From Hysterium pulicare CBS 123377 (taxonomy: Eukaryota; Ascomycota; Dothideomycetes; Hysteriales; Hysteriaceae), in the NCBI GenBank assembly GCA_000467715.1, contig AJFK01000919.1, forward strand, positions 1-64,000: DNA of 64,000 bases. The letters are read 5' to 3'. A model generated the notes under the pieces. That model was not told the origin of the DNA and made no database searches. It was given only the letters and a program-made list of their open reading frames with translations. Positions 44,868-57,079 of this stretch are shown piece by piece. The stretch's first letter is position 1; each line of letters opens with the position of its first letter. The position numbers and the translations under genes are program-made.

Positions 44868-45989
44868 TCACGAAACATCACCACCCTTTCCCTCCTTTCC
44901 CTGGTTGTTTCGGGGCTTCTTGCGATGCGGTTCAGATGCGTCAGCCATCGAATCTTGCTGCATATGATGTCTCTTCTTTGAGCGCCGTCCTTGAGAGGAA
45001 GCATAAGAGCGTTGGGCTCTTGTGGTGGTGACGCTCCTAGCAGAAGATGATGCACGATTGTACGCAATATCGTTGATGGTGCCAGCCAAACGGCGCAAGC
45101 CCGTCTCGTCATTCTTCATTTCTTGGAAAAGGATGTTGAGCCCTACTGCCAAATCTGATCGAGACTCGTAAAGTTGAGCAATGGAGGCACCAGTTCGAGG
45201 GGACTCCGATACCATCATCATATCAGCAAAGAGATCAATGCTGATCTCATCCAGTCCCTCGAACAAGATGGCGAAGCTTTTATATTTAAGCTCGTCCCGG
45301 GTGAGAGAGGACGCGGAACGTTGCCCGTCTTTGTGTTTCATCATACCCACGAGAGTATCCATGTTTTCTCCTTTGAGCTTTATAACGAGTTCGGCCCATT
45401 TCCTGTATCTGGCGTCCTCTTTGCTGGCGGTGGAGGAAGCAGCCTGTCTGGGTGCTCCTTGGTTGGCGATACTCGAAGCGGTACCCACCTTCTCTTCGCT
45501 CGTATCAGGCTCAATAAGCCCAGCCTGTACGAATCTCTTTCGTGCGTCGTTGCACGGCTCATGATGCAAGTGATGCAACCCGCATCCGGACCGCTTGCAT
45601 GGCCATATCCTACATTTGCCACTATGGTGCTTTGCGCAATTGTTACAGAGACGAAATGGGAAAGAAGCCTTCTTCTGCACTTTGGATTTGGCACGATGAT
45701 CAGTGGCCATTGTGATGTCCTTGTCTACCTTCATGTCGGCAGGCAAGACCTTGGTCTCCTCCGACCCCGGCAGTTCGGTCGTGGGCAGAGATGCTGCTAA
45801 ACCGTCGTGCAAAAGATTCGTAGGTTGTTCGATAGGTCCGGTCTCGACTTTACTAGTCATATTCGTTGAAGATAGATTGATTTCGTCCCCGGTCTGGGTC
45901 TCATGAATAGTCGAAGGTGAAACGCTCAGGGCTGTTGCTTGAGTTTCAGTCATTGTTGCCAAAGCGAGAGGAGGAATGTCTTCGTTCAT
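44868..45989 (-). CDS. Cys/His-rich zinc-knuckle-like protein, unknown function
   Basis: This is one 373-codon exon. The first 110 residues are Ser/Thr- and Glu-rich and probably disordered. Then comes a compact Cys/His cluster, LCNNCAKHHSGKCRIWPC followed by KRSGCGLHHLHHEPC, which could bind two zinc ions and resembles nucleic-acid-binding knuckles. A helical segment of about 150 residues with repeated Met/Leu (LVIKLKGENMDTLVGMMKHK) follows. The C-terminus is very basic (RRSKKRHH and HRKKPRNN), a likely nuclear-localisation region. No family name can be given. It borders the RiPP locus but nothing ties it to the pathway; a regulatory role is only a possibility. Confidence 0.65.
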   Translation of the reverse strand: MNEDIPPLALATMTETQATALSVSPSTIHETQTGDEINLSSTNMTSKVETGPIEQPTNLLHDGLAASLPTTELPGSEETKVLPADMKVDKDITMATDHRAKSKVQKKASFPFRLCNNCAKHHSGKCRIWPCKRSGCGLHHLHHEPCNDARKRFVQAGLIEPDTSEEKVGTASSIANQGAPRQAASSTASKEDARYRKWAELVIKLKGENMDTLVGMMKHKDGQRSASSLTRDELKYKSFAILFEGLDEISIDLFADMMMVSESPRTGASIAQLYESRSDLAVGLNILFQEMKNDETGLRRLAGTINDIAYNRASSSARSVTTTRAQRSYASSQGRRSKKRHHMQQDSMADASEPHRKKPRNNQGKEGKGGDVS

Positions 45990-46517
45990 CTCGACTTAAA
46001 GTTCGATTAGCCTTGATCACTAACTTAGCAGCTGGATAGGAGAGACATACATTGATTCGCAATATTGTGGTGGTGAAGCTGAAAGAGAAAAAAACAAGTT
46101 GGAGGGTGGAAGTAGAGGAACCTCAAAACCTTCCGATTCTGAGCTACGTGATGTCACTTAGCCAGACCAGATATACGCCTTAATTGACATCACACAGTTT
46201 CAGCTCTGTTTCCATCAAAGCACCCGCAGAAACAAACGAGCTATCCAGGCTGCAAGTTTTTCTTTGGCATTAGTATATCGCGCATCCCAATGCCGCTGTC
46301 GCGTATACTGAGTACCGCGCGAGACCTTAGATGAATACACAGATAAGAGAGCATCTAATGTTCTTAGGCGGCAGCGCAGAATATGTGATGGACAAGAAAA
46401 AGATACCTACGCTACAAGGCGCAAAGCTACCAATTTTTAGAAGTATCATACATTGGCCAGAATCCTCAGCAACGCCTGCCACGCGCATAGCCACCTCAGA
46501 CCAGAGCATCCGAATAT
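45990..46517. other. Intergenic
   Basis: Promoter of the Cys/His-rich gene and 3' flank of the aldehyde dehydrogenase gene. Nothing else was recognised. Confidence 0.4.
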
Positions 46518-48249
46518 CTACTCTTGATATGTAATCGTCTTCGTCCTCAGAAACTCCTCAATCCCCCAACTACCGTTGAATCTACCGAATCCACTCATCT
46601 TCGCACCACCATGAGGCAGGTTGGTCTCATCGTGGACTGTCATCGAGTTGATATGTACGGCACTGAGAAAAAGTCAGCATCATGCATGCATTGCATATGC
46701 GTGAAAAGTGGACGGAAAAGGAGGTGCCATCTTACCCGGTCTCAATCTGTTTTGCAATCCTCAACCCCCGACCCAAGCTCTCAGTAAACACAGCTCCCGA
46801 AAGGCCATACTCAGTATCGTTTGCAATCGCAATCGCCTCTTCGTCGCTTTCGATCTCAATGACAGACACTGAAGGTCCGAAAGATTCGGTATGGTAGAGC
46901 TCCATATCTTTATTGACACCCGACACGATAATCGGTCTCATTCTTGTCTTGGATATCTCCTTTGTCTCTGGGTGTAACTCATCCGCCTCATGATCTCCAT
47001 GAAGCACTTTCGCTCCTGCTTTCACAGCTTCTCCGACTAGACGCTTGTTCTTCTCGACACCAGCACTCATTATGAGAACCGGTGATGGCTTATCGTCTCC
47101 AAAGATGGCTGAAGTGGCTCCTTTAAATGCTTTGGTGAATTTGTCTACAACAGATTTATGGACTAGAATGCGTTCCGTGGCCATACAAATTTGGCCACTG
47201 TGTAAGAATGCGCCCAGGGCACATTGTGTCGCCGCGGTTTGGATATTTGCATCATCAAGTACAATGGCGGAAGCTTTTCCACCCAACTCCATTAGCACTG
47301 GTTTTAGCGCTTTCCCAGCAGTCGAGGCTACTATCCTGCCTACGGCGGTCGACCCAGTGAAGTTGACCTTCTTTACGGCAGGGTGTTCAATGAGTGTTTT
47401 AGTCACTTCAGCAGCATCTTGTGGGCGATGGAATATTACGTTCAGAACACCAGAGGGAAGACCAGCAGCTGTGAATATGTTGCCAATAGACCAGAAAGTG
47501 CGAGGAGAGAGTTCGGAGCCTTTGAATACGCACGTGTTGCCTCCAGCGATAGCGTAGATGAATGCGCGGACGCCAAGAATGTAGGGGGCGTTCCTGGGAT
47601 ATAGTTAGCCAAATATGTATAACCCTCTATATCCAAAGGTTATCATGGTATACTGAAGCTATTTGAACTCTGCCATGTGCACCGAATGGGTTATCGACTG
47701 TAGGACCTTTACTACACCCCTCGTGATTGCACCAGATGTACGGTCTAGACGATTTGGGGAAGAGAAAGATTCATATTTGGGAGCTTACCATGGTGCAATA
47801 CCCAAGATGACCCCATAAGGCTCCTTGAATACCAAAGCACTCGTGCCCTCCGTCGCACAAACAGGCACGGATCCCATAATCCCAGTAATCCTCCCGGCAA
47901 CATCCTTAATGATTTCTACTGTGAGAGGAACATTGAAGCCCGAACTAAAAGGCGCCTCAGCACCAGTCTCCTGCATCATATATTTGCCACACTCTTCTGC
48001 TCTCTCTTGCATGATATTGGCGGCTTTGAGGAGGATGTCACGTCTTTCCGAAGGTTTCGTCTTCGCCCAGGCAGGGAACGCGGCGCTGGCAGCGGCCACG
48101 GCATCCTTGGCATCCTTGACGGATGCGGAGGAGCTCTGCCAAAGGGTCTTATGAGAGGATGGGGAGACGACGGCAAAGGTTGTGGTGGTTGTGACTTCTT
48201 CGCCATTGATGAGGAGGGGCACGGTCGAGGTGGTTCCGTTCGTCGTCAT
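46518..48249 (-). CDS. Aldehyde dehydrogenase (salicylaldehyde/vanillin-type)
   Basis: Exons 48249-47789, 47593-46736 and 46662-46518 give 487 residues, the normal length; the first intron (195 nt) is the longest in the window. The NAD(P)-binding and catalytic parts are complete: VNFTGSTAVGRIVASTAG, KPVLMELGGKASAIVLDDAN with the general-base Glu, HSGQICMATERILV with the catalytic Cys, and ESFGPSVSVIEI. The end is VHINSMTVHDETNLPHGGAK then SGFGRFNGSWGIEEF. It is closest by eye to fungal salicylaldehyde or vanillin dehydrogenases, which oxidise aromatic aldehydes to acids in the cytosol. There is no peroxisomal or mitochondrial signal. Confidence 0.93.
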
Positions 48250-49193
48250 TGTGCGCTGTTCGTTAGTTGTATTCTCAAGCTGATCAAAGGAATATTGAAT
48301 TATGTGAGGTCAAGCTTTGCGGAAAGCTACGATATGTAGGAGGCTATTGTGAAACGTCTGCGGGTTCAGAGGCTCTTTGAGTGTGTCGGAGAGGGAGGCC
48401 GGACAGTTTACACCACCAGGGAGCCTTTTCAAGGAATGGTTGAACAGAGGATGGCGAGGATAGATGGACGAAAAAGAACTGGTCGTCCATTGTTCTAGTT
48501 ACACGGACAGCTTTCTAGTAGCTGTGCGGGACATGATCCGGAGGAACATTCGACGGCAGTTCTGGTGGAGTGGGGAAGAACCCCAGCGTCCTGCCCCGTC
48601 ATGACGGGGAAGATCATCGCTTCGGCATGTGGAACCGGGGTGTCCACTTCAACACCAAAAGACTATCGTGATTTCGAGTGCCTCAATCTACTTTTCTACA
48701 TAGTACCTGGCCTGATATCTTCATAGTTGTTCAGGATAGGTTTAGCAGGGGAAATTCACAACAGCGGAAAGCCGTCGCCGGACGCGAATGGAATGGGCTA
48801 TGGGAAGCCTCTGAAATCCAGTTCGCATCGCTGAGGGGATAGACCTAGTTCTAGTGGCAAAGATTCTTCTCTGAGGAGTGCTGAAAAAGAGAGGTAGGAT
48901 CAACAATGTTCATTTCATCCTCAAGTGCTCGGGAAAGGTGAGAGACTTATGAGGACAAAACTAATAATAACTTCACGAAATTAGACATTGTGGAAGTCAA
49001 TCTTTAGTAGGATTTTGAAGATATTTCACAGTAGATTTACAGTACATACCCAATGCAAGGCACCCGCTTAGGCCTCCAATGCAGTATCGCTCAAGCAAGA
49101 GTGGAATACGTAGCCCATTTCCCCTACCGACTCCTCTAGATTTACAAGTCGGGTACATAGAAACGGGCTACCGCATACGAACGTAATCTTACA
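48250..49193. other. Intergenic
   Basis: About 0.95 kb without a recognisable gene. It is the promoter of the aldehyde dehydrogenase plus the 3' flank of the Tim50 gene. Confidence 0.4.
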
Positions 49194-51003
49194 CTATTCT
49201 CTCTTCTCCCCTCCGAACCATCCTGTGAAGCCGCTCTTCATACTTTTCAGTTGCTCTTCCTGCATCTTCTTCTCTTCTTCCTCCATCTCCTTGAGCCACT
49301 TCGCCCCATTCTCCCGAATCTCTTTCTCCATGATCTCGTATTGCTTCATTCCTCGCTCGCGGATCTGGTCACTCAGCATTTTGCCTTGCTCAAATCCTTC
49401 TGCCGCAGACTGCTCACCCACAACCATGCCCTGACTAGCACCCTTGAGTCCAAGAGCGCCCATGACCCAGCCTCCAGCCGAAACCTTCGGCCTCCTCTTT
49501 CGCTCCTCGGCCAACTGCTTATTGAACTCTTCGCGTGCCTTGGCTTCTCTTTTGGCAAATTCGGCAGGGATGTCCTTGCCTTCGAAGCTCTCTATTGCTT
49601 TCCGAACATCTGTAATTCCCATGGTGGCAATGTATTCTAGGAAGGGTATGAGACCGACCAAGCTCTTGTCGCCTGCTTCGCCCTTCCATGCAGGAAGCAC
49701 GATAGCATTTTCTGGCTGAAGCTTGGTATGTTCGGCTTTTGTGTCGATGATGATTGTTTTCGAGAGGTCACGGTTGAGATACGAAAGATCCTAATGATTA
49801 TATCATTAGCACGGAAGGCGAGCCATTGGGTGGTTCTTATCTTACCTTGATGTACTCGCCCTTCTCGTATCGTGTAGCCTCGCGGAAAAGCGGCCACATC
49901 ACGACACGGAAGGGATCAAGTTTTCGAATTACCGGATCGGCTGTTTGAGACGGGAGGCTGGTGAAGATAACGAGCTCGTAGTATTGACTGAGGTAGCGGA
50001 GGAAATAGTCTACACCTGGCCTTTTGGCTGTTCTCCAGCCATGTTCCCGAGTCCATTGGCTGTGCACAAGCAAATCTTCCAAGCTGAGTACGAGGGTATA
50101 AGGTGGTGCCGGGTCCATCGTGGGGAGCAACTTAGGGAATGTTGGTTCAGTGTAGTAACCCATCTGGTTGTTAATGCGTGCTTTCGCCCGTTCATACATG
50201 AGCCCAATGCCCCAGCCTGATGGAGTGTCTGCATGCTCTTTCTTCTCTTCTTCGGTTTCCCAATTCCGACCCAAATATACAGCGCCCGTTACACCGAAAG
50301 CTAGAGCAGCGAGGTATGAGTAGTTGGCAACACGGTTACGTCGCCTATCGACACTTGTCTCATAAGCTGATTTGGGTAGTTCTCCGCCTTCTCGGCCACC
50401 ACCAGAAGCTCCAGTGCCCGGTGAAGGTCCTCTAGGATCTTCAGTGATGTTTTCAGGGTCGTGTGCTTTATCTTTGCTGGCCATGGCATCTCCAAATTCC
50501 TCACCAAATGTGGATGGAATTCCCTGGCGGAGGTCAGGAAGGGGCTTATTCAAAGCCTCTTGTGGGATGGGCCTTTCAGTTGTTGCCGCAGTATTCTCTT
50601 CCGACGATCGAGGACCAGAGAACTCGTCCTGGTCAGAGACAAATTGCTTCTGTGATCCCCTCCCAGCCTCAACATGTTCTGTTACCCCAGGCCCAGCACC
50701 GGTAGATTGTGGCGCATTATTCTGCGCAGGATTTGCAGCGGCATTATATTCAGGTTGGTGTTTCGAGTAGGTCGACTTGCTCGGCTTGTTAGGAGTTGGT
50801 TTTGTTGCACCTGCGTTCAACCCATCTTTCGCTGCGGCAAAGTTGATAGGTTGCGACGGCCTCCATCGATAGTCATTCTCTCCAGGACGAGGTGGCCGGT
50901 CATCTTTCGCATAATGCCGTGTCCACGTTGATGTTGTAGGACGAAGTAGGGGAGACGGGGAAGCGCGAATTCTAAAAGCGCGAGCTGCTGCTCGAGGAAG
51001 CAT
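49194..51003 (-). CDS. tim50: Mitochondrial import inner-membrane translocase subunit Tim50
   Basis: Exons 51003-49846 and 49790-49194 give 584 residues. The Arg-rich, acid-free start MLPRAAARAFRIRASPSPLL is a mitochondrial presequence. A long Pro/Asn/Gln-rich region leads to a single membrane helix (YSYLAALAFGVTGAVYLG). The intermembrane-space domain is the FCP1/NIF-type fold: YTLVLSLEDLLVHSQWTREH, KRPGVDYFLRYLSQYYELVI, FTSLPSQTADPV and RDLSKTIIIDTKAEH. The catalytic Asp pair of true phosphatases is replaced, as in all Tim50 proteins, so it acts as a presequence receptor of the TIM23 complex. The C-terminal part is charged and coiled-coil-like, with many Glu/Lys. Confidence 0.95.
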
Positions 51004-51531
51004 TGTAGCGATTAAAGTAGCAAGAACAAATAGAGATTAGAGAACTAGTTGATTGAAAAGTACATTGGACGAAAATGAAAAAAAATGCCCTCGGTATAGA
51101 GTCAATGATGGTGCTTGAAAGCATGAGAGTCCAAGGTTCTCATGGCGGAGCAACATTTGAGCCCGCTCCGATCAGTTTCTCCGATCCGAAGTACTCATAG
51201 TACAGCGCACGTAATGGTATTTCTAACCTTGAAAAGTACCTATAATAACATTGATGTAGTAGAAGCTATATAGCTGTTTCTGTCTGCCCATACCAACTCC
51301 GGCGCTAGGAGTCTACTTGGGTCATTTGGGCTTTAAACTCAATTACCATCGTTGCTCATATTGAAGGTGATTAAGTAAGCAATATACCCAGATGCGGCAT
51401 TCTGGCCACGGTATGACATCCTACAATGTCCCCAATATCAAGGCTGGCTTAGTTCTTGAAAGACCTCCCGCATAAACTTCCCTTCTTCCGCTCTCTACAT
51501 CCCATGTCTCCGACCAGAGACCTCCACGGGC
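51004..51531. promoter_or_regulatory. Divergent promoter region of Tim50 and GH47 genes
   Basis: The two housekeeping-type genes read away from this segment; no other element was recognised. Confidence 0.5.
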
Positions 51532-54500
51532 ATGCAATCGACTGGAAAACCTTGGGAAAGGGTTCAGCGGGTGCCCGGAGGAGCTACCTTTCAGCTAATA
51601 TGCCTCTTTTTACTGCTACTATCGTGTTGGGCGACTCTCGGACATGGCATGACAGATGATGCGATTCAGAATTTAAGGTCCAGCATCTTAGAAGCCTCAC
51701 AGTGGCACAGGCGCATGCTGACAATGCTTAGACAAGAGACAAGAGACATCTTCTACCACGGTTACGATAATTACATGCGATACGCCTTTCCCGAAGACGA
51801 ATTACGCCCTCTATCATGCGCACCACTAACTCGCGATCGCGAGAACCCCGCTCATATCGAAGTCAACGACGTTTTGGGAAACTATTCCTTGACTCTGATT
51901 GACAGCTTGTCGACGCTCGCTATTCTTGCATCGTCGCCCCCAACGAAGCGAGGCCGCAACAAAGCTTTGGATGATTTTCAGAATGGAATTGCACAGCTTG
52001 TAGAATACTACGGGGATGGTACCAATGGCACCTCCGGGCAAGGAAAGAAGACGAGGGGCTTTGATTTGGACAGCAAAGTTCAAGTATTCGAGACGGTCAT
52101 TCGAGGAGTTGGTGGTTTACTGAGTGCTCACTTGTTCGCCATCGGAGACTTACCCATTAGAGGATACAATGCAAAGGCCGGAAGGAAAGGTGGGCGCACG
52201 GGAATCGTCTGGAAGAATGGGATAGTGTACGATGGGCAGCTGCTCCGGCTGGCGGAGGATCTTGGGAAACGACTCTTGCCAGCATTCCATACTGCTACCG
52301 ACCTACCGTACCCTCGTGTCAACTTGCGCCATGGTGTACCATTTTATGCCAATTCGCCCTACAACAACGACGCTGAGAGGGGCCAGTGTCCAAAATCACC
52401 CGGGGGCAATGCCGAGATTACTGAAACTTGCAGTGCAGGTGCTGGAAGTCTCGTTCTCGAGTTTACGACCCTGAGTAGGCTGACTGGAAATGATGTATAT
52501 GAAGTCGCTGCGAAGAAGGCATTTTGGGCTGTGTGGCACCGAAGAAGCAGCGTCGGCCTTATCGGATCTGGTATCGACTCCGAGACTGGCCAATGGGTCT
52601 CCCCGTATACTGGTGTATGTATTTCAATGCCCCAATGCTTTCATCGTGTCTAATGAGTCTGTCAGATTGGTGCCGGTATAGACAGCTTTTTCGAGTATGC
52701 TTTCAAGTCCCATATTCTTCTCTCGGGGTCTTCCTATGCCCCTGGACACGCAGATATCCACTCCCCGGAAGCTTTTCTTAAGGCATGGCAAGAGGCTCAT
52801 GCTGGCATCAAACGCCACGTCTACCGCGGCTCTACGTATCAACATCCACACTACATCCAGGTTGACCTCTACACGGGAGCGATGCGAGCATTTTGGATTG
52901 ATAGCCTCAGTGCCTATTATCAGGGTCTCCTCACTCTTGCTGGCGAATTGGACGAAGCCATAGAGACGCATTTGCTCTACACTGCTTTATGGACCAGGTA
53001 CTCTGCCATGCCCGAAAGATGGTCAACCGCATCAGGTACTATCGAAAACGGCATTCGTTGGTGGGGCGGACGACCAGAATTTATCGAATCAACCTGGTAT
53101 CTGTACCGAGCAACGCAGGATCCATGGTACTTGCATGTAGGAGAAATGGCTCTTCGAGACATCAAGCGACGATGTTGGACCAAGTGTGGATGGGCTGGAC
53201 TTCAAGACGTACGCACTGGTGAGCAAAGTGATCGCATGGAAAGTTTCTTCTTAGGGGAGACGGCCAAATACCTTTTTCTTCTCTTTGATCCGTCGCATCC
53301 TCTCAATACGTGGGATGCACCATTCGTATTCACTACCGAAGGACATCCACTCATCATTCCTAAAAACCGGACCAGATCTGCTCCGCCTGCACAGGAGCCG
53401 CAGTCCCCCCCGGGTATATGCCCACTTCCCCCTGTACCTTTGCCTTTCAGTATCTCCGCAACGGCCGCCAGACCGGATATGTTCCACGCTGCAAGTCTCG
53501 CTCGACTCCATCTAATGCCGACGCTCGAGAACATCGAGTCTCCCCTGACCGATTTCAACGCCGACCACCCCAGCATATCCATATCTGATATTCAATCTCC
53601 CTCCAATTACACATACTATCCATGGACTCTTCCTCCAGAACTCATTCCCCACAACGGGATGAGTTCTAAAATGGCCATCCGCACCACCTTCGATCTCTCC
53701 TTCCCCAATCTACCAAATACCCTCAGTGCCGGAGCTTTGCAACGCATAGGCGACGGCGTGCTTGTCAACTCAATGAGTGGATTGCGCCTCGGCATGATTC
53801 GTGAACCAGAGACCTTACCAATGCGCGACCAGGAGGAAATTTCCCTAGATGAGCGCTTCCGAATCTACTCTATCTCAAACATAGCCCTCGGTCGCGATGA
53901 AAAAGTTTTCATGTCCCGCGATGTCATTGACAACTTCAACCCCATTGATCCCTTCTTCACCCGAACAAGAGACTCTCAGTCTATTGATTTGCTCATCGAC
54001 GCTTACCCACTCCAAACCTCGGAGACGCCATTTTCCAGCCTGTCCGATATGCTCGAATCGAAGCTCGGGAACAGTACACTCTCAGATCTCGACCTCAGCG
54101 ATTTCTCCTTTATCGACTTAGACGCTGTTGGCCTTCCCCTTTCCGAATCTAATGGTCCGAAACCTTCCTCCGCGGGAGGAGTGTCTGCAGATGAAGATGA
54201 CGAGCATTCATACCTCTCCTCTCTCTTTCAAAATATCCAGTCTCTCCTTTCTCCCAGTACTCCCACAACTGCGCCCGTCCCACCATCTATCCACCGCCAC
54301 CACATCCCTGGGACTTTACCTACCGGCCCCGGTGCAGCGCCTCTACCAGACACCCCTGACCCCGATACGACGTACAGTTCCTCTCACCCCCTCCCCTGGT
54401 CAAGCATATACGTACACGATACACCTCTTTGCACCGACCGCTTACCAGTCCATATCGTCCGCCAAAACCAAATCGTTGCTATACCACGCGGTGAATGCAG

Positions 54501-54957
54501 TTTCAGTGCCAAATTAAGGAACATACCTGCGTTCGCGCCCAAGAGCTCGGCACTGCAGTTAGTAGTCATCATCAGCTTCCCTGAACACGACGAGTTAGAG
54601 TCTTTCGACCCTCATGTCGACGACTTCCCGTCCACTTCTTCCGATCCTTCTTCGCCGGACGGGCAGTTCGACCCGGAGAAACCGTCTATGCGCTCAACAC
54701 GTCGTCGTCCGTCGGGTATGAGAAAAGACAGTAGCGAGGACTCCGAAGCACACGTCACTTCGTTGGTGCAGCCGCTGCTGGACGAGGCGCAGTTTATGCC
54801 TAGCGGATTACCTCGTCCAAACCCCATTCCTCTGATTATGGTTGGTGGCGGAGAAGACACGGTGGCGTTATTAAAAGGTGCGAAGGGTGTAGGTGTGAGG
54901 CGGAGATACTACTTTTTAAGCCAGGGAGTTAAGATTGGCAATCTGATTGTTTTATAG
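51532..54957 (+). CDS. EDEM-like GH47 alpha-mannosidase with PA domain
   Basis: Exons 51532-52614 and 52666-54957 (51-nt intron, GTATGT donor) give 1124 residues. An N-terminal hydrophobic segment (QLICLFLLLLSCWATLG) acts as signal or anchor. The GH47 barrel starts MLRQETRDIFYHGYDNYMRY and DELRPLSC, and includes NYSLTLIDSLSTLAILA, the TGIGAGIDSFFEYAFKSHIL loop, PLRPEFIEST-like WWGGRPEFIESTWYLYRAT, and VFTTEGHPLIIP. The second half holds a protease-associated (PA) domain around PLCTDRLPVHIVRQNQIVAI. This is the Htm1/Mnl-type ER enzyme that trims mannose from misfolded glycoproteins and marks them for ER-associated degradation. The long Ser/Pro-rich linkers (residues about 740-870) are a fungal feature. 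Confidence 0.92.
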
Positions 54958-55256
54958 ATAGATGAACAAAGGAGATCAAGTGACTCGCATGTACTGGATT
55001 ATGGCTTTTGGGGTTTAGAGTTTTAGATACATGGATTGGAGTTTGAATAGAAAGTTTGCTGAGTATCTAGTGTACATGCAGAAAATCCGAAAAGAGAGAA
55101 AAGGGACTGTGGTGATGCGCTGGACGGTGCGACATACTAAAATGATGAACGCTACCCATCGCAAATGCCAATGCTACCCATCACCTTCGAGTCCGCCCGG
55201 GACCAAGCAACATAGGACGGTGAGCATCCACTACCAACGCCCCGCAATACCGGTGA
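54958..55256. other. Intergenic, convergent 3' ends
   Basis: Short gap; nothing was recognised. Confidence 0.4.
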
Positions 55257-56579
55257 TCACCACTGCGGAACGGCCTGCTGCGTCATAAGCCATCCATTCG
55301 CATCATGAATGAGCCCACACTCTGGATCACAGCGTCCCTGATGCTTATACAAGCTACACTGCCAGCGAAAGCAAGAGTCACCGACGTCCTTGCAATTCCA
55401 GCACCAGGCAAGGTTATCGCACTGCAATCCCTTGACGTAGCAATCGATGCAAGTGAAAACGGTACGAGGAAGCTGGGTGCTCGCTATGGGCTGGACAAGA
55501 TACGCTGCACCACGCAGCACCTTTGCTATATTGCCTTTCCGGGCTTGCTCGGCGGCTAGGCGTCTCTCTGCGTTGCCGAGCTCGTTTCGCAGGCGGTTGT
55601 TGTCAGTTTGGTGCTTTTTGATTTGGTCGTTGAGGTCTGCGAACTTTTGCTCAGTTGATTTGCTTGTGGCTGTTTTGCGGAGCTGGTCGCTGAGGAAATG
55701 GTTCTTATTCTCCAGTGTCGTAAACTTTTCCTGAAGAAGAGTGATCTGCTTCTCTTTTTCCGCAAGATCGCGAATTAGACTCTTGTCTGGTGACTTCTTG
55801 GACGGCTCCTCACGCCTACTCTCCATCTCTTTCGTCAAGACACGGACTGCCTCTTCCGCTTTCTCCAACTTCGCCTGAAGGCTACTGACCAATTCCCCTT
55901 TATTCGCCTGCCTAGATCGAAGCTCCTCAATGATCCTGTTTTCCTCGTCCTCCTCAACCACGGTATGTCCATTCTGCAACTCCTCTTCATCGTCCAAGTC
56001 CATCAAGGCGAGGTCAGCCTTCAGTTGACTAAGTCGGAGAGCCTCTGCTGAATATGCCTCATTCCCATTTGTCATGTTGCCGGCCGTGTGTGGAGAGGAT
56101 ACCTGCAGAACGGGCTTGCTCTGGGTTTCAACGGGAGCATTGATTAGAGGGGCGTGACGAGGTATTCTAACCTTGATTGTGGGAGACCAAAGACCGTCGA
56201 ATACCGCGGGTGAGGTTTTTGCTTCGCTGTGGTTACAGAACTCTCCGACGGTAGAAAGGCATCCACCGAACAGGTCGTCTTTCATCTTTTTTGGCGGTGC
56301 ACCTAGATGAGGACGGTAAGATTAGCATCTTGATGTGCAGTTTGAACCATAGACGCTTTCAAAAACTCACTGGCAGTTAACTGGAGAGGGCTCAGCTGTA
56401 TGAGATCTTCTTCGTCATCCAGCGGAGTGAAAGGCGGAGTCGCTGGACAACCATTGGAGTGATTTGGCTGGTCGGAAGGGCCGTTTCCTGATAGTGATGA
56501 TGATCGTTAGCAAGTAGTTCGCACCTCATGCTGCAGTCGCTAGGCGCAAAGCGAAGGTACGGAACGTACTCTGCATCAT
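55257..56579 (-). CDS. Coiled-coil protein with Cys-rich C-terminal domain
   Basis: Three exons (56579-56570, 56487-56371, 56302-55257) give 390 residues. The first coding exon is only 10 nt (Met-Met-Gln plus one base), but it has a perfect GTACGT donor and the intron ends with a TTGCTAACGATC branch and TCAG acceptor. Residues about 140-300 form a long coiled coil (KAEEAVRVLTKEMESRREE, SLIRDLAEKEKQITLLQEKF). The last 60 residues hold eight regularly spaced Cys (FTCIDCYVKGLQCDN, WCWNCKDVGDSC, GRCDPECGLIHD) and likely bind zinc. The combination suggests a scaffold or chromatin-associated protein; I do not recognise the family. It is convergent with the GH47 gene. Confidence 0.7.
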
Positions 56580-57079
56580 GGCTGCAAGATCGCCTTGCTA
56601 CTTTACGGTTGCTGTGGCACGGTTTAGTCAGTCAATTGAATGGCCGGTATAACCAGTTGAACGAAGTAAGGGCGAAGATGCGGAGCGCTGCAGCAGCGAG
56701 AGTGTTGTGAGCAAAGGGAGGAGTGGAAGTGAAGTTGAAGGCGTGCATGCATTTCGAAAAACTGGCTGACTCATCAAGAGCTCACCTCGGGCCTCTCCAA
56801 AGCAACTTGGCACCCAGACACAGACAGTGACACGTGTAAATAAAGATGTAACTTATACTCTTTGGAACTACTGTCGACATTTATATTGCCAGTTCGCATC
56901 TTTCCGCGTAGCTGGTTTGGTCTCTACGCCACGCATCAAAGTGCTTTCGCTGCCGTGAGCTTGACCAACATCGTTTTTTTGTTTCTGACTCTGTTTCCAT
57001 ATAGTTCAGAAAACGATTGCGTTGTACTCCTACACTCTTCTTTGCGGGGGCTCTACACTATGTCAACCGCTGTGACGCA
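56580..57079. other. Intergenic
   Basis: Promoter of the coiled-coil gene and 3' flank of the permease. Nothing else was recognised. Confidence 0.4.
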
